Positions 5,822-13,597 of a DNA stretch of 21,160 nucleotides are shown here, in pieces. The translations under genes and the position numbers were made by a program. Location: positions 1 to 21,160 of the forward strand of contig CAZWEZ010000062.1 of the NCBI GenBank assembly GCA_964632795.1. The letters are read 5' to 3'. The notes under the pieces were generated by a model. That model was not told the DNA's origin. It saw only the letters and a list, made by a program, of their open reading frames with translations, and ran no database searches. Origin of the DNA: CAZWEZ01 sp964632795. GTDB taxonomy: Bacteria > Pseudomonadota > Alphaproteobacteria > Rhodospirillales > 2-02-FULL-58-16. The stretch's first letter is position 1. The number at the start of each line of letters is the position of its first letter.

Positions 5822-8800
5822 GGTCGACGACCTCCCGGGTGGGGTGCGCGGGGCCGCGGTTGTTCTCGACGGCGCCGGCGATCAGGGTCAGCAGCGGCGG
5901 GATGATGGCCAGGGTGAGCAGCGCCGACAGGGCCAGCCCGCCGACCACCACCGAGCCCAGGCCGCGGTAGAGCTCGGAGCCGGCGCCGGGGAAGACGATC
6001 AGCGGCAGCATGCCGAAAACGCTGGTCAGGGTCGACATGAAGATCGGCCGGATGCGGTTGCGGGTGGCGGCGACGATGGCCTCCTCGAAGGGCAGGCCCT
6101 CGCGGCGCTGATGGAACAGCGTCTGGTGGACCAGCAGGATGGCGTTGTTGACCACGATGCCGACCAGGATCACGAAGCCGAGCAGGGTCAGCATGTCCAG
6201 CTGGTGGTTGACGAAGAGGTTGAGCACCGCCAGCCCGCCGACCCCGCCGGCCGTCGCCAGGGGCACCGACAGGATGATGATCAGCGGGTAGATGAAGCTC
6301 TCGAACAGCACCGCGATCACCAGGTAGACGATGGCGATGGCGATGACCAGGTCGACCACCATGTGGTTCCAGGTCTCGGTCAGCTTGTCGGCGGTGCCCG
6401 ACAGCCCCAGCTTGACGTTCCCCGGCAGGCCGTCGGCGACCAGCGGCTCGATGACCTCGTTCTGCAGGATCTCCATGGCCGCTTCCAGGGGCAGGTCGGG
6501 GGCCGGGCGGACCTCCAGGGTGACCGTGCGCTCGCGCTCCAGGTGGCGGATCTCGGTGGGACCCGAGGTCACCACCACCTCGGCCAGCGAGTTGACCGGC
6601 AGGATCTTGCCCGAGCGGGTGACCACCGGCAGGTTGGCGATGCCCTGGGTCTGGGTGACCTCGCTGTGGGGACCCTTGAGGGTGAGGTCGATGCGTTTGC
6701 CCTCGACGGTGATCTCGGCGACCCTGAGCCCGTCGTTGAAGACGTCCACGGTCTGGCTGAACTCCTGGGCGCTGAGTCCGTTGTCGGCCAGGCGCAGGGG
6801 ATCGGGGTAGACCCGAACCTCGGGCGCCCCGAGCTCGAGCCCCGGCTTGGGCCGCAACTGGTTGCCCTCCTCGCGGGGCAGCAGGCGGTTGATCAGCCCG
6901 GTCGCCTTCAGGGCGACGTCTAGCACCGCCTCCAGGTCGGGTCCCGAGATGTCGAGGTCGATCGAACGGCCGCTGCCGATGCCCCGCCCGAACAGCGACG
7001 GCTGGGTGATGAAGCCGAAGGTCCCGGGCTCGCGGAACACCGGTTTCTGGAGCAACGGGATCAGCTCGCCGGCGCGCTGGGGATCGACGGCGCTGGCGCC
7101 GACGAAGGTGGTCGAGCGGCGGGCGACGAAGAAGAAGTTCTTGATCAGCGGCGGGCCGTCCGGGTCCGCCTCGGCGGCCGCCGGGTCCCCGTTCTCCGGC
7201 GCCCACAGCGGGCGCATCGCGTCCTCCACGTCGCGGGCGATGTCGGTGGTCGTCTCGAGGTTGTAGCCCGGGGGCGGCAGCAGGGCGCCGATCACCAGGT
7301 TGCGGTTGCCCTCGGGCAGGTACTCCAGCTTGGGCAGGAACAAATAAGTGACCAGCGCCGCGGCGCCGCAGACCACGAACACCACGGCGAAGGCCATTCC
7401 CCGGTTGTTGACGACCCGCCGGGTGAAGCCGAGAACGCCCCGGGTGAAGAGCCGGGCGGCGTCGTCGATCACCGGCAGGCGCCGCGTGGCGACGCCGGCG
7501 GGGACCTTGCGCAGGAGCCGGTTCGACAGTGCCGGGATGACGGTGACGGCGACGATCAGCGACAGCAGGACGGCCACCGAGATGGCCACCGCGATGTCGC
7601 GGAACAACTGTCCGATCTCCAGCTTCATGACCAGGATCGGGGCGAACACCATGACCGTGGTCAGGGCCGAGACCAGCACCGCCCCCCACACCTGCTGGGC
7701 GCCGGCGAAGGCGGCTTCGCCGGCCGGCCGGCCCTCCTGGCGCAGCCGGTAGATGTTCTCCAGGACCACGATCGCGGCATCGACCACCATGCCGACGGCA
7801 AACGCGATGCCGGCCAGCGAGATGACGTTGATCGAGCGGCCCATCGCCGCCATGGCGACGAACGAGCCGACCACCGAGACCGGGATCGCCAGCGAAACGA
7901 TCAGGGTCGCCGGGCCGGACCTCAGGAACAGCAGCAGGACCAGGGCGGCCAGGGTGCCGCCGACGTAGATGTTCTGCTGGACCAGGTCGATCGCCGAGTC
8001 GATGTAGATGGTCTCGTCGTAGACCTGGGTCAGGACCAGCCGGGCCTCGGGCAGGGTGCGGCGGTTGAGCTCCTCGACCGCACGGTGAATGCCCTTCATG
8101 GTTTCGATGACGTTGGCCCCGGTGGCCCGGGTGGTGTTGAGCACGAGCGCCGGCCGGCCGCGGTGGCGGATGGTCGCCGTCGCCTCCTTGTAGCCGAACC
8201 CGACCTCGGCGATGTCGCCGACGGTGACCCGGGCGATGGAGCCTGTCTCGGCGTCCTCGAGGGTCCTGAGGACCACCGCGCGGACCTGGTCGACGGTCGT
8301 CAGCTCGCCCTCGACACGGACCACGTAGCGGCGCTTGCCCTCGTCGACGTCGCCGGCCGAGGTCGACGAGTTGGCGCCGCGCAGGGACTCCACCACCAGC
8401 CCCACGGTGAGGCCGTAGCTGGCCATGCGGGCGGGATCGACGGTGACCTCCATCTGCCGCTCGGAGCCGCCGTAGACGTTGACCTTGGAGACCCCGGGGA
8501 CCCGTTCCAGGAGGTCCTGGACGGTGTCCTCGGTGAAGTCGCCGTAAGTGTGGATCGGCCGTTGGTTGCCGTCCCGGCGGACCAGGGTGAACCAGGCGAT
8601 CGGCCGGTCCTCGCTGCCCGCGGTATCCAGCGTCGGCTCATCGACCTCCTCGGGGTAGCCGGTGACCCTGTCCAGCCGGTTGGCGACCAGCAACAGGGCG
8701 CGGTCCATGTCCTGGTCGATAGCGAACTCGAGGGTGATCTTGGAGCGTCCGTCCTCGGAACGGCTGGTCATCAGGTCCAGGCCCTCGAGGCCGCGGAACA

Positions 8801-9008
8801 CCTCCTCCTGGCGGTTGACGATCTCGCGCTCGATCTCGGCCGGGGCGGCCCCGGGCCATGTCGTGCGGACGGTGATCACCGGCTTGCGGATGTCCGGGGT
8901 CAACTGGATGGGGATGGTCTGCAAGGCGATCAGGCCGAACATGACCACCATCAGCACCGCCGCCATGACGGCGACCGGCCGCTCGATGGCCAGGCGGATC
9001 AGGTTCAT
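5811..9008 (-). CDS. RND efflux pump, inner-membrane permease
   Basis: A 1065-residue resistance-nodulation-division transporter of the AcrB/MexB-like fold, driven by protons. A first membrane helix at about 10-32 is followed by a large periplasmic porter domain (about 33-340), then helices from about 346 on (LAALVLLLFL, LIVSLAIPVSVVGSFVAM, ISLAGIAFAVGMVVDAAIVVLENIY), a second periplasmic domain (about 565-870) and a final helix bundle. The TM4 signature is GMVVDAAIVVLEN with one acidic residue, D410; the adjacent position is alanine, as in several HAE and CusA-like pumps. Its ATG overlaps the adaptor stop as ATGA, so the two are translationally coupled; no outer-membrane channel gene is nearby, so a TolC-type partner must be encoded elsewhere. 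The exported substrate cannot be deduced. Confidence 0.92.
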   Translation of the reverse strand: MNLIRLAIERPVAVMAAVLMVVMFGLIALQTIPIQLTPDIRKPVITVRTTWPGAAPAEIEREIVNRQEEVFRGLEGLDLMTSRSEDGRSKITLEFAIDQDMDRALLLVANRLDRVTGYPEEVDEPTLDTAGSEDRPIAWFTLVRRDGNQRPIHTYGDFTEDTVQDLLERVPGVSKVNVYGGSERQMEVTVDPARMASYGLTVGLVVESLRGANSSTSAGDVDEGKRRYVVRVEGELTTVDQVRAVVLRTLEDAETGSIARVTVGDIAEVGFGYKEATATIRHRGRPALVLNTTRATGANVIETMKGIHRAVEELNRRTLPEARLVLTQVYDETIYIDSAIDLVQQNIYVGGTLAALVLLLFLRSGPATLIVSLAIPVSVVGSFVAMAAMGRSINVISLAGIAFAVGMVVDAAIVVLENIYRLRQEGRPAGEAAFAGAQQVWGAVLVSALTTVMVFAPILVMKLEIGQLFRDIAVAISVAVLLSLIVAVTVIPALSNRLLRKVPAGVATRRLPVIDDAARLFTRGVLGFTRRVVNNRGMAFAVVFVVCGAAALVTYLFLPKLEYLPEGNRNLVIGALLPPPGYNLETTTDIARDVEDAMRPLWAPENGDPAAAEADPDGPPLIKNFFFVARRSTTFVGASAVDPQRAGELIPLLQKPVFREPGTFGFITQPSLFGRGIGSGRSIDLDISGPDLEAVLDVALKATGLINRLLPREEGNQLRPKPGLELGAPEVRVYPDPLRLADNGLSAQEFSQTVDVFNDGLRVAEITVEGKRIDLTLKGPHSEVTQTQGIANLPVVTRSGKILPVNSLAEVVVTSGPTEIRHLERERTVTLEVRPAPDLPLEAAMEILQNEVIEPLVADGLPGNVKLGLSGTADKLTETWNHMVVDLVIAIAIVYLVIAVLFESFIYPLIIILSVPLATAGGVGGLAVLNLFVNHQLDMLTLLGFVILVGIVVNNAILLVHQTLFHQRREGLPFEEAIVAATRNRIRPIFMSTLTSVFGMLPLIVFPGAGSELYRGLGSVVVGGLALSALLTLAIIPPLLTLIAGAVENNRGPAHPTREVVDHGL

Positions 9009-10132
9009 TCGCCCGCCGGTTCCAGGATGTGGACTTTCTGGCCCGGCGACAGGCGTTCGTTGCCCCGCACCACCACCGTGTCCCCGGGGCGCAGCCCTTG
9101 GCTGACCTCGAAACGGCCGCCCACCGCCTCGCCCAGGGTCACCGCACGGGGCTCGGCGCGGCCCTCGACGACGACGAAGACCATGCTCTTGCCCTTGCGG
9201 ATGAGGACCGCGTCCTTGTGCACGGTGATCACGCTGCGGGCCTTGCCGGCGGGCAGGCGCAGGGTCACGCTCTGGTTGGCCGCCAGGTCTTCGAGGCCGT
9301 CGTTGAAGCGCGCCGTGAAGCGCACCGTGCGGGTGCGGGTCAGCGGGTTCTCCTCGGGGACCACGGCGCGCACGGTGGCCTTCATTGCCGCCCCCGCGCC
9401 GAGGCTGAAGGTCACCGGGGTGCCGGGCACCAGCCCCGGAATCCGCGATCCCGGGACGTCGGCCTCGATCTCCAGGTGGCGGTCATCGAGCAGGGTGACC
9501 ACCGGCTTGCCGAGGTCGAGGTAGGAGCCGGCCTCGGTATGGCGCTGGGTCACCACCCCGGCGTAGGGGGCGCGGATCGAAGCCCGGGCGAGCTCGATCG
9601 CGGAAAGCTTGGCCTTGGCGCGGGCCCGCTCGAGGTCGGCGGCGGCCTCGGCGGCGGCGCTGCCGGCCATCGCCACCTCCAACAGCTTGTCGTCGTAGCG
9701 GGCCTGGCTGAAGGCGGCCGACTCGCTCAGTCGCTGGAGACGCTCGACCTCTTGGGCCAGCAGGTCGATGCGGACGTGCGCGGTCTCGAGCGCGGCCTCG
9801 GCCCGGGCGACCTCGGCGGTGCTCAGCCGGTGCTCCCAGCGCAGCCGGTCGGCGACCAGGATGGCGAGCACCGCCCCCTTGTCGACCCGGTCGCCGACCT
9901 CGACCCGGACCTCGGCCACCGGGCCGCCGGTCTGCGCGGCGACGATGCCGGCCTGGCGCGGCACCAGGCGGCCGATCACCGGGATGGTCTGGTTGAGGGG
10001 CTCGATGCGCACCCCGTCGACGCCGACCGGAATCGATTCGGCCTCCTCGGCCGCCGCCGGCACGGCGACCAAGGCCAGCAAGACCGCCACCACGGCGGCC
10101 AAGGGTTTGTTGAAGGTGTCGATCGACGCCAT
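9005..10132 (-). CDS. RND efflux periplasmic adaptor (membrane fusion protein)
   Basis: A 375-residue adaptor linking the RND pump to an outer-membrane channel. Residues 1-28 form a signal peptide (LAAVVAVLLALVAVPAAAEE); no lipobox cysteine is present, so it is soluble or anchored by an uncleaved helix. Then come the first half of a biotinyl-lipoyl domain (about 65-95, GGPVAEVRVEVGDRVDKGAVL), an alpha-helical hairpin rich in Ala, Glu and Arg (about 98-185), the second lipoyl half (about 188-222, IRAPYAGVVTQRHTEAGSYL), a beta-barrel (about 225-305) and a membrane-proximal domain. It is the first gene of the adaptor-pump-dehydrogenase operon and is divergent from the deacylase gene, with a 96-base intergenic region holding a possible TTGAAA -35 on this strand. 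Confidence 0.9.
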   Translation of the reverse strand: MASIDTFNKPLAAVVAVLLALVAVPAAAEEAESIPVGVDGVRIEPLNQTIPVIGRLVPRQAGIVAAQTGGPVAEVRVEVGDRVDKGAVLAILVADRLRWEHRLSTAEVARAEAALETAHVRIDLLAQEVERLQRLSESAAFSQARYDDKLLEVAMAGSAAAEAAADLERARAKAKLSAIELARASIRAPYAGVVTQRHTEAGSYLDLGKPVVTLLDDRHLEIEADVPGSRIPGLVPGTPVTFSLGAGAAMKATVRAVVPEENPLTRTRTVRFTARFNDGLEDLAANQSVTLRLPAGKARSVITVHKDAVLIRKGKSMVFVVVEGRAEPRAVTLGEAVGGRFEVSQGLRPGDTVVVRGNERLSPGQKVHILEPAGE

Positions 10133-10228
10133 CGGCGGCTTCCCGCGTTTTTCCCGTCACTATCCTATGGTGCCTTGTGTAATCTGTTTCAACCGCTTTG
10201 TCCAAAACCCGAACGCTCGAGGTTTCCC

Positions 10229-11155
10229 ATGACCACGCTGCTGTACGGCCATCCGGTGTTTCTCGAGCACGACCCCGGCGCCTCCCACCCGGAGAGGGCC
10301 GATCGGTTGCGGGCGGTCGAGGCGGCGCTGGAGGGGGAAGAGTTCGCCGCCCTGGAGCGGCGCCGGGCACCCGCCGCGACGCTCGAGGACCTCAAGCATG
10401 TCCATGACCCGGCCTACGTGGATGCGGTGTTCGACAACATGCCGGCCTCGGGGCAGGTTCACCTCGACGGCGACACCGCCATCTCGGCGGCCTCGGGCGA
10501 GGCGGCTTTGAGCGCGGTCGGGGCGCTGTTGGGGGCCGTCGACGCGGTGATCGGCGGCGAGGCCGGCAACGCGTTCTGCGCCGTGCGCCCCCCCGGCCAC
10601 CACGCCGAGGCGGCCCGGGCGATGGGCTTCTGCCTGTTCGACAACGTGGTCCTCGCCGCCGACCATGCCCGCCGGGTGCACGGCCTGAAGCGGGTGGCGG
10701 TGGTCGATTTCGACGTCCACCACGGCAACGGCACCCAGCACGCCTTCGAGGCCGACGGCGACCTGTTCTACGCCTCCAGCCACCAGTACCCGTGCTTTCC
10801 CGGAACCGGCGCCGAGACCGAACGCGGCCTCGGCAACATCGTCAACGTGCCCCTGCCCCCGGGCGCCGGCTCGCAGGCCTTTCGCCGCGGCTGGGGCGAG
10901 CGCATCCTGCCGGCGCTGGACGGCTTCGCGCCCGAGCTGCTGATCGTCTCGGCCGGCTTCGACGCCCACCGGCGGGACCCGCTGGCCCAGCTGGCCCTGG
11001 ACACCGAGGACTTCGCCTGGCTGACCCGCGAGCTGCTGTCGGTGGCCGGCGCCTGCTGCGGAGGCAGGCTGGTGTCGGCGTTGGAAGGCGGCTACGACCT
11101 GGAAGCGCTGGGGGCCAGCGTCGCCGCCCACGTCCGCGAGCTGATGGCGGGGTAA
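10229..11155 (+). CDS. Histone-deacetylase-family zinc deacylase
   Basis: A 308-residue arginase-fold deacylase, class II-like; bacterial members remove acetyl groups from polyamines, acetoin-related compounds or proteins. Visible catalytic residues are the His pair H124-H125 in RPPGHHAE, zinc ligands D162 and H164 in DFDVHHGNGTQ, D245 in SAGFDAHRRDP, and the EGGYD motif (286-290) before the C-terminal helix. The N-terminus (HPVFLEHDPGASHPERADRL) is typical of the family. The ATG at 10229 matches the family start; the frame is open far upstream, but that part is antisense shadow of the adaptor gene. The ribosome site is modest (GAGG, six bases before). It ends seven bases from the divK stop, in convergent orientation. 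Substrate unknown. Confidence 0.9.
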   Translation: MTTLLYGHPVFLEHDPGASHPERADRLRAVEAALEGEEFAALERRRAPAATLEDLKHVHDPAYVDAVFDNMPASGQVHLDGDTAISAASGEAALSAVGALLGAVDAVIGGEAGNAFCAVRPPGHHAEAARAMGFCLFDNVVLAADHARRVHGLKRVAVVDFDVHHGNGTQHAFEADGDLFYASSHQYPCFPGTGAETERGLGNIVNVPLPPGAGSQAFRRGWGERILPALDGFAPELLIVSAGFDAHRRDPLAQLALDTEDFAWLTRELLSVAGACCGGRLVSALEGGYDLEALGASVAAHVRELMAG

Positions 11156-11161
11156 TCGGGA

Positions 11162-11527
11162 TCAGTCGAGGAACTTGGAGATGGTCTTCAGGAAGTGAGG
11201 GACCGAAATCGGCTTGGCGATGTAGCCCTCGCACCCGGCCTCGCGGCATTTCTCCTCGTCGCCCTTGAGGGCGAAGGCGGTCACCGCGACGATCGGGATG
11301 TCGCGGAGTTTTTCGTCCTCCTTAAGCTTCCTGGTGACGTCGAGCCCGGAGATGTCGGGCAACTGGATGTCCATGACGATCAGGTCGGGGGGCTGTTCGC
11401 GGGCCATGTCCAGGGCCTTCAGGCCTTCCTTGACCTGCAGGGTGTGGTAGCCGTTGGCCTGCAGCAGATCGTTGATCAGCTTGAGATTGAGGTCGTTGTC
11501 CTCGACGATCATGACGGTTTTGGTCAT
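11162..11527 (-). CDS. divK: DivK single-domain response regulator
   Basis: A 121-residue stand-alone receiver with no output domain. The start MTKTVMIVEDNDLNLKLIND, the phosphorylated D53 in LIVMDIQLPDISGLDV, and VTAFALKGDEEKCREAGCEGYIAKPISVPHFL match DivK, the alphaproteobacterial regulator that controls polarity and cell division through the DivJ/PleC kinases and, via DivL/CckA, CtrA. Acidic residues D11/D53 and the later T/K of the receiver fold are present. The frame is open upstream to 11572, but homology begins at 11527. An extended -10 promoter at 11563-11568 precedes it. Unlike in Caulobacter there is no pleD next to it; its neighbours are a convergent deacylase and the dCMP-deaminase-like gene. 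A multi-PAS kinase 2.2 kb away could act on it. Confidence 0.9.
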   Translation of the reverse strand: MTKTVMIVEDNDLNLKLINDLLQANGYHTLQVKEGLKALDMAREQPPDLIVMDIQLPDISGLDVTRKLKEDEKLRDIPIVAVTAFALKGDEEKCREAGCEGYIAKPISVPHFLKTISKFLD

Positions 11528-11557
11528 CGTCGACCCCGAAAAGCCCTGAACTTCATG

Positions 11558-11618
11558 GTGAGATGATAGCACAAAATGCCGCGGCCGGGAAAAACCGCCG
11601 TGCTATCGGTTTTCTCAC
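11558..11618. repeat. Inverted repeat (hairpin) upstream of divK
   Basis: GATAGCAC (11565-11572) and GTGCTATC (11600-11607) form a perfect 8-bp stem, extended by an outer GTGAGA/TCTCAC pair (11558-11563 and 11613-11618). It covers the end of the deaminase-like gene and the divK promoter. There is no T tract in the right place for a standard intrinsic terminator, so it may be an operator or a transcript-end structure. Confidence 0.4.
11563..11568 (-). promoter_or_regulatory. Extended -10 promoter element of divK
   Basis: On the minus strand TGCTATCAT is an extended -10 (TGn plus TATCAT, five of six), about 35 bases before the divK ATG. No good -35 is visible, which is usual for extended -10 promoters. 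It sits in the hairpin arm at 11565-11572. Confidence 0.4.
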
Positions 11619-12043
11619 TCGAGCGACAGCTCCTCGACCCTCACCCCGGCTTCCCTGAACATCTCCGCGGCCAGGGCGCAGTCCTCGCCCCATCTCGGGT
11701 TGCCGGCCGCCAGCGGCGAGACCACCCGGGCAATGCCGACCTGGATGATGAACGAGGCGCACCGGGAACAGGGGGGAAGGGGCCAGGTGAAGAGGCTGCA
11801 GCCCTCCAGGTTACGGTCGGCGAAGAGCACCGCGTTGTGTTCGGCGTGGACCGTCATCTGATACTTGATGTCCCGGTTGGCGAGGCGCTCGGAGGTGTCC
11901 TCCAGGCCCCGGGGAAGGCCGTTGAAGCCCAGCGAGACGATCCGGTTCTTGGCGTCGATGATGACCGCTCCGACCTGGGTCGAGGGGTCCTTCGACCACC
12001 CCGCGACGTGCCTGGCCAAGCCGAGGAATCTGCGGTCCCACAT
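11615..12043 (-). CDS. dCMP deaminase-like (ComEB-type) cytidine/deoxycytidylate deaminase family protein
   Basis: A 142-residue zinc deaminase. The catalytic motif HAEHN (66-70; H66 zinc ligand, E68 proton shuttle) and the PCSRC motif (91-95; C92 and C95 zinc ligands) are intact, with the typical opening FLGLARHVAGWSKDPSTQVG and NGLPRG. The family converts dCMP to dUMP for thymidylate synthesis; some members act on other nucleotides. Two acidic/aromatic regions expected for dCMP specificity cannot be resolved by eye. Its ATG shares one base with the purC stop (TGATG), so it is translationally coupled to purC, linking purine and pyrimidine nucleotide supply. Expression probably comes from the purC promoter. 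The C-terminus ends next to the divK leader. Confidence 0.82.
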   Translation of the reverse strand: MWDRRFLGLARHVAGWSKDPSTQVGAVIIDAKNRIVSLGFNGLPRGLEDTSERLANRDIKYQMTVHAEHNAVLFADRNLEGCSLFTWPLPPCSRCASFIIQVGIARVVSPLAAGNPRWGEDCALAAEMFREAGVRVEELSLE

Positions 12044-13035
12044 CACGCGCCCCGGAAGTATTCCGGGAAGGCCCGGCGCAGGTTGGCTTCGATGCGGTCG
12101 TGCACGGAGACGTCCGCCGCCGGCGGTTCGAAACGCTGGCCGGTGACGGTTTCGTAGAGCCGGACGTATTTGCCGCTGAACTCGATCAGGGTTTCGGGCG
12201 GAATCTCGGGGATCGGATCCTTGTACGGATCGCAACGCGCGGAAATCCACAGCCTGAGGAACTCCTTGTCCAGGCTTTCCGGTTCCTCGCCGGCCTCGAT
12301 CCTCCCCCGGTAGCTGTCGGCCACCCAGTAGCGGCTGGAATCGGGGGTGTGGGCCTCGTCGGCCAGGGTCAAGACGCCGGCGTCGTCGAGGCCGAACTCG
12401 TACTTGGTGTCGACCAGGATCAAGCCGTTGGCGGCGGCGATCTCGCGCCCGCGGGCGAACAGGACCAGGCTGAGGGCGGCCAGCTGTTCCCATTGCTCGG
12501 GACCGAGCAGCCTCCCCTCGATGATCTCCTCCTTGGTGATCGGCATGTCGTGGCCGCCCTGGTCGGCCTTGGTGGTCGGGGTCAGCAGGGTTTCGGGCAG
12601 CTTCCGGTTCTTGGCCATGCCCTCGGGCAGGCGGTGGCCGTAGAGCAGGCGTTCGCCGCGTTCGTACATCGGCCAGATGCTGGTCCCGGTCGAGCCGGTG
12701 AGGTAGTCGCGGACCACCATCTCGATCGGCAGCATGGCCAGCTTGCGGCCGACGACCACGTTGGGGTCGGGATAGTCGATGACGTGGTTGGGGCAGATGT
12801 CGGCGGTGTGGTCGAACCAGAAGCGGGCCGTCTGGTTGAGGACCTGGCCCTTGTACGGTACCTCGGCCAGGACCTGGTCGAAGGCCGACTGGCGGTCGGT
12901 GGCGATCATGATCCGCCGCCCATCGGCAAGATCGTAGGAGTCGCGCACCTTTCCCCGCTGGAAGTCGGGGAGTTCCGGGAAATGGGCCCCGCTCAGGCAG
13001 TTGTCGAGGAGTTGTCGGGTGTCGGGCTCGGTCAT
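12043..13035 (-). CDS. purC: Phosphoribosylaminoimidazole-succinocarboxamide synthase
   Basis: A 330-residue SAICAR synthetase, which joins aspartate to CAIR with ATP in de novo purine synthesis. Family motifs are clear: RGKVRDSYDL (27-36), ATDRQSAFDQ (45-54), LLTPTTKADQGGHDMPI (150-166), LILVDTKYEFG (206-216), DEAHTPDSSRYW (226-237) and SLDKEFLRLW (254-263). It is the long form (about 300-330 residues, closer to the yeast-type enzyme) rather than the about 240-residue bacterial type; alphaproteobacteria may carry either or both. The ATG at 13035 begins MTEPDTRQLL; a further upstream frame runs into the palindromic element and is not real. A promoter with TATACT lies 42 bases upstream. It is followed by the coupled deaminase gene. 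Confidence 0.92.
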   Translation of the reverse strand: MTEPDTRQLLDNCLSGAHFPELPDFQRGKVRDSYDLADGRRIMIATDRQSAFDQVLAEVPYKGQVLNQTARFWFDHTADICPNHVIDYPDPNVVVGRKLAMLPIEMVVRDYLTGSTGTSIWPMYERGERLLYGHRLPEGMAKNRKLPETLLTPTTKADQGGHDMPITKEEIIEGRLLGPEQWEQLAALSLVLFARGREIAAANGLILVDTKYEFGLDDAGVLTLADEAHTPDSSRYWVADSYRGRIEAGEEPESLDKEFLRLWISARCDPYKDPIPEIPPETLIEFSGKYVRLYETVTGQRFEPPAADVSVHDRIEANLRRAFPEYFRGA

Positions 13036-13076
13036 GGCGTTATCCGCGGCGTTCGGTGGCCAGGGGGGAGGGGGCG

Positions 13077-13104
13077 AGTATAAGCCAGCCGGGTCGGCAA
13101 ACAA
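13077..13104 (-). promoter_or_regulatory. purC promoter
   Basis: On the minus strand TTGTTT (13104-13099) and TATACT (13082-13077) are separated by 16 bases; the -10 matches five of six. The start codon follows about 42 bases later. This is the best-looking candidate promoter for the purC-deaminase pair. Confidence 0.5.
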
Positions 13105-13170
13105 GTGACTGCCGTTAAGAATAGGTAAACCTTTTTGCCGTACGTTCCGCCGTTTGGCGTAGTCCCTCGA

Positions 13171-13177
13171 GAGGAGG
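13171..13177 (+). promoter_or_regulatory. Shine-Dalgarno site of a GTG-initiated small gene
   Basis: GAGGAGG sits five bases before the GTG at 13183. It is strong enough to make this GTG the preferred start over the earlier frame opening. Confidence 0.6.
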
Positions 13178-13182
13178 CACCG

Positions 13183-13392
13183 GTGTCCGACAGCGAACGC
13201 TTCCGGCTCGTCCACTGCAAGTGCGCGAGGGTCAACCAGTTGATCCACGAGGCGGGGCGGACCACCGATCCCGTCCGCGCCGGGAATCTCTATCGGACGG
13301 CGCGCAGCCTGAGCGTCGACATCGCCCGGGCGCTGAAGGAGAGCCTCGCCGCCATGGGGACGGCCCGGGCGGCGCTGGACGATGCCGCCTGA
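13183..13392 (+). CDS. Small unknown protein, 69 residues
   Basis: A helical, soluble 69-residue protein of unknown function. It has an HCKC motif at 11-14 (two cysteines separated by one residue, which might bind a metal) and a predicted helix through residues 50-68 (SLAAMGTARAALDDAA). No membrane segment or signal peptide. The GTG start is preferred because of the strong GAGGAGG upstream; an earlier ATG-like opening would add proline-rich residues. It is divergent from purC across about 147 bases and is followed, four bases after its stop, by the 166-bp fold-back element. Confidence 0.55.
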   Translation: MSDSERFRLVHCKCARVNQLIHEAGRTTDPVRAGNLYRTARSLSVDIARALKESLAAMGTARAALDDAA

Positions 13393-13396
13393 CGGA

Positions 13397-13562
13397 CTAG
13401 TGGATAGAATCCAGCATATGGTACCCATACGATCCCATTCCCCGGCTTCTCGGGGCGTCGAACCCCCTTGACGATGCTCCGGCATCGCCGGCGGGGCTCC
13501 TCCTGCCGAGAAACCGGGGAATGGGATCGTATGGGTACCATATGTTGGATTTTATCCACTAG
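13397..13562. repeat. Fold-back element: 57-bp inverted repeat with 52-bp spacer
   Basis: The arms 13397-13453 and 13506-13562 are reverse complements at 54 of 57 positions. The spacer (13454-13505) contains its own short stem, GATGC-tccg-GCATC. Each arm begins CTAGTGGATA and carries a nested 5-bp stem, TGGAT...ATCCA, then the CATATG and GGTACC palindromes. The outermost CTAG could be a duplicated target (IS5-type elements favour YTAR) or part of the repeat. There is no transposase inside. This looks like a MITE or other non-autonomous element, or a repeat that forms a long RNA hairpin after the upstream gene. Which of these it is cannot be told from a single copy. Confidence 0.85.
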
Positions 13563-13597
13563 GTGCGATCGCCGAAAACGACGACCCAGAATGGGAG

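Noticed and set aside
5566..7689. A 707-codon minus-strand frame overlapping the RND pump
   Set aside because: An alternate frame of the same gene, rich in Arg, Pro and Gly; the 1065-residue frame has the real RND motifs.
8085..9524. A long plus-strand open frame (479 codons) opposite the RND pump and adaptor
   Set aside because: Antisense shadow of strongly coding, GC-rich DNA; its residues are low-complexity Gly/Asp/Arg/Val and match no domain.
13115..13129. TTAA-N7-TAAA, a CtrA-like site upstream of purC and the GTG gene
   Set aside because: Only one half matches the CtrA consensus exactly; a single imperfect copy is not evidence, although divK is nearby.
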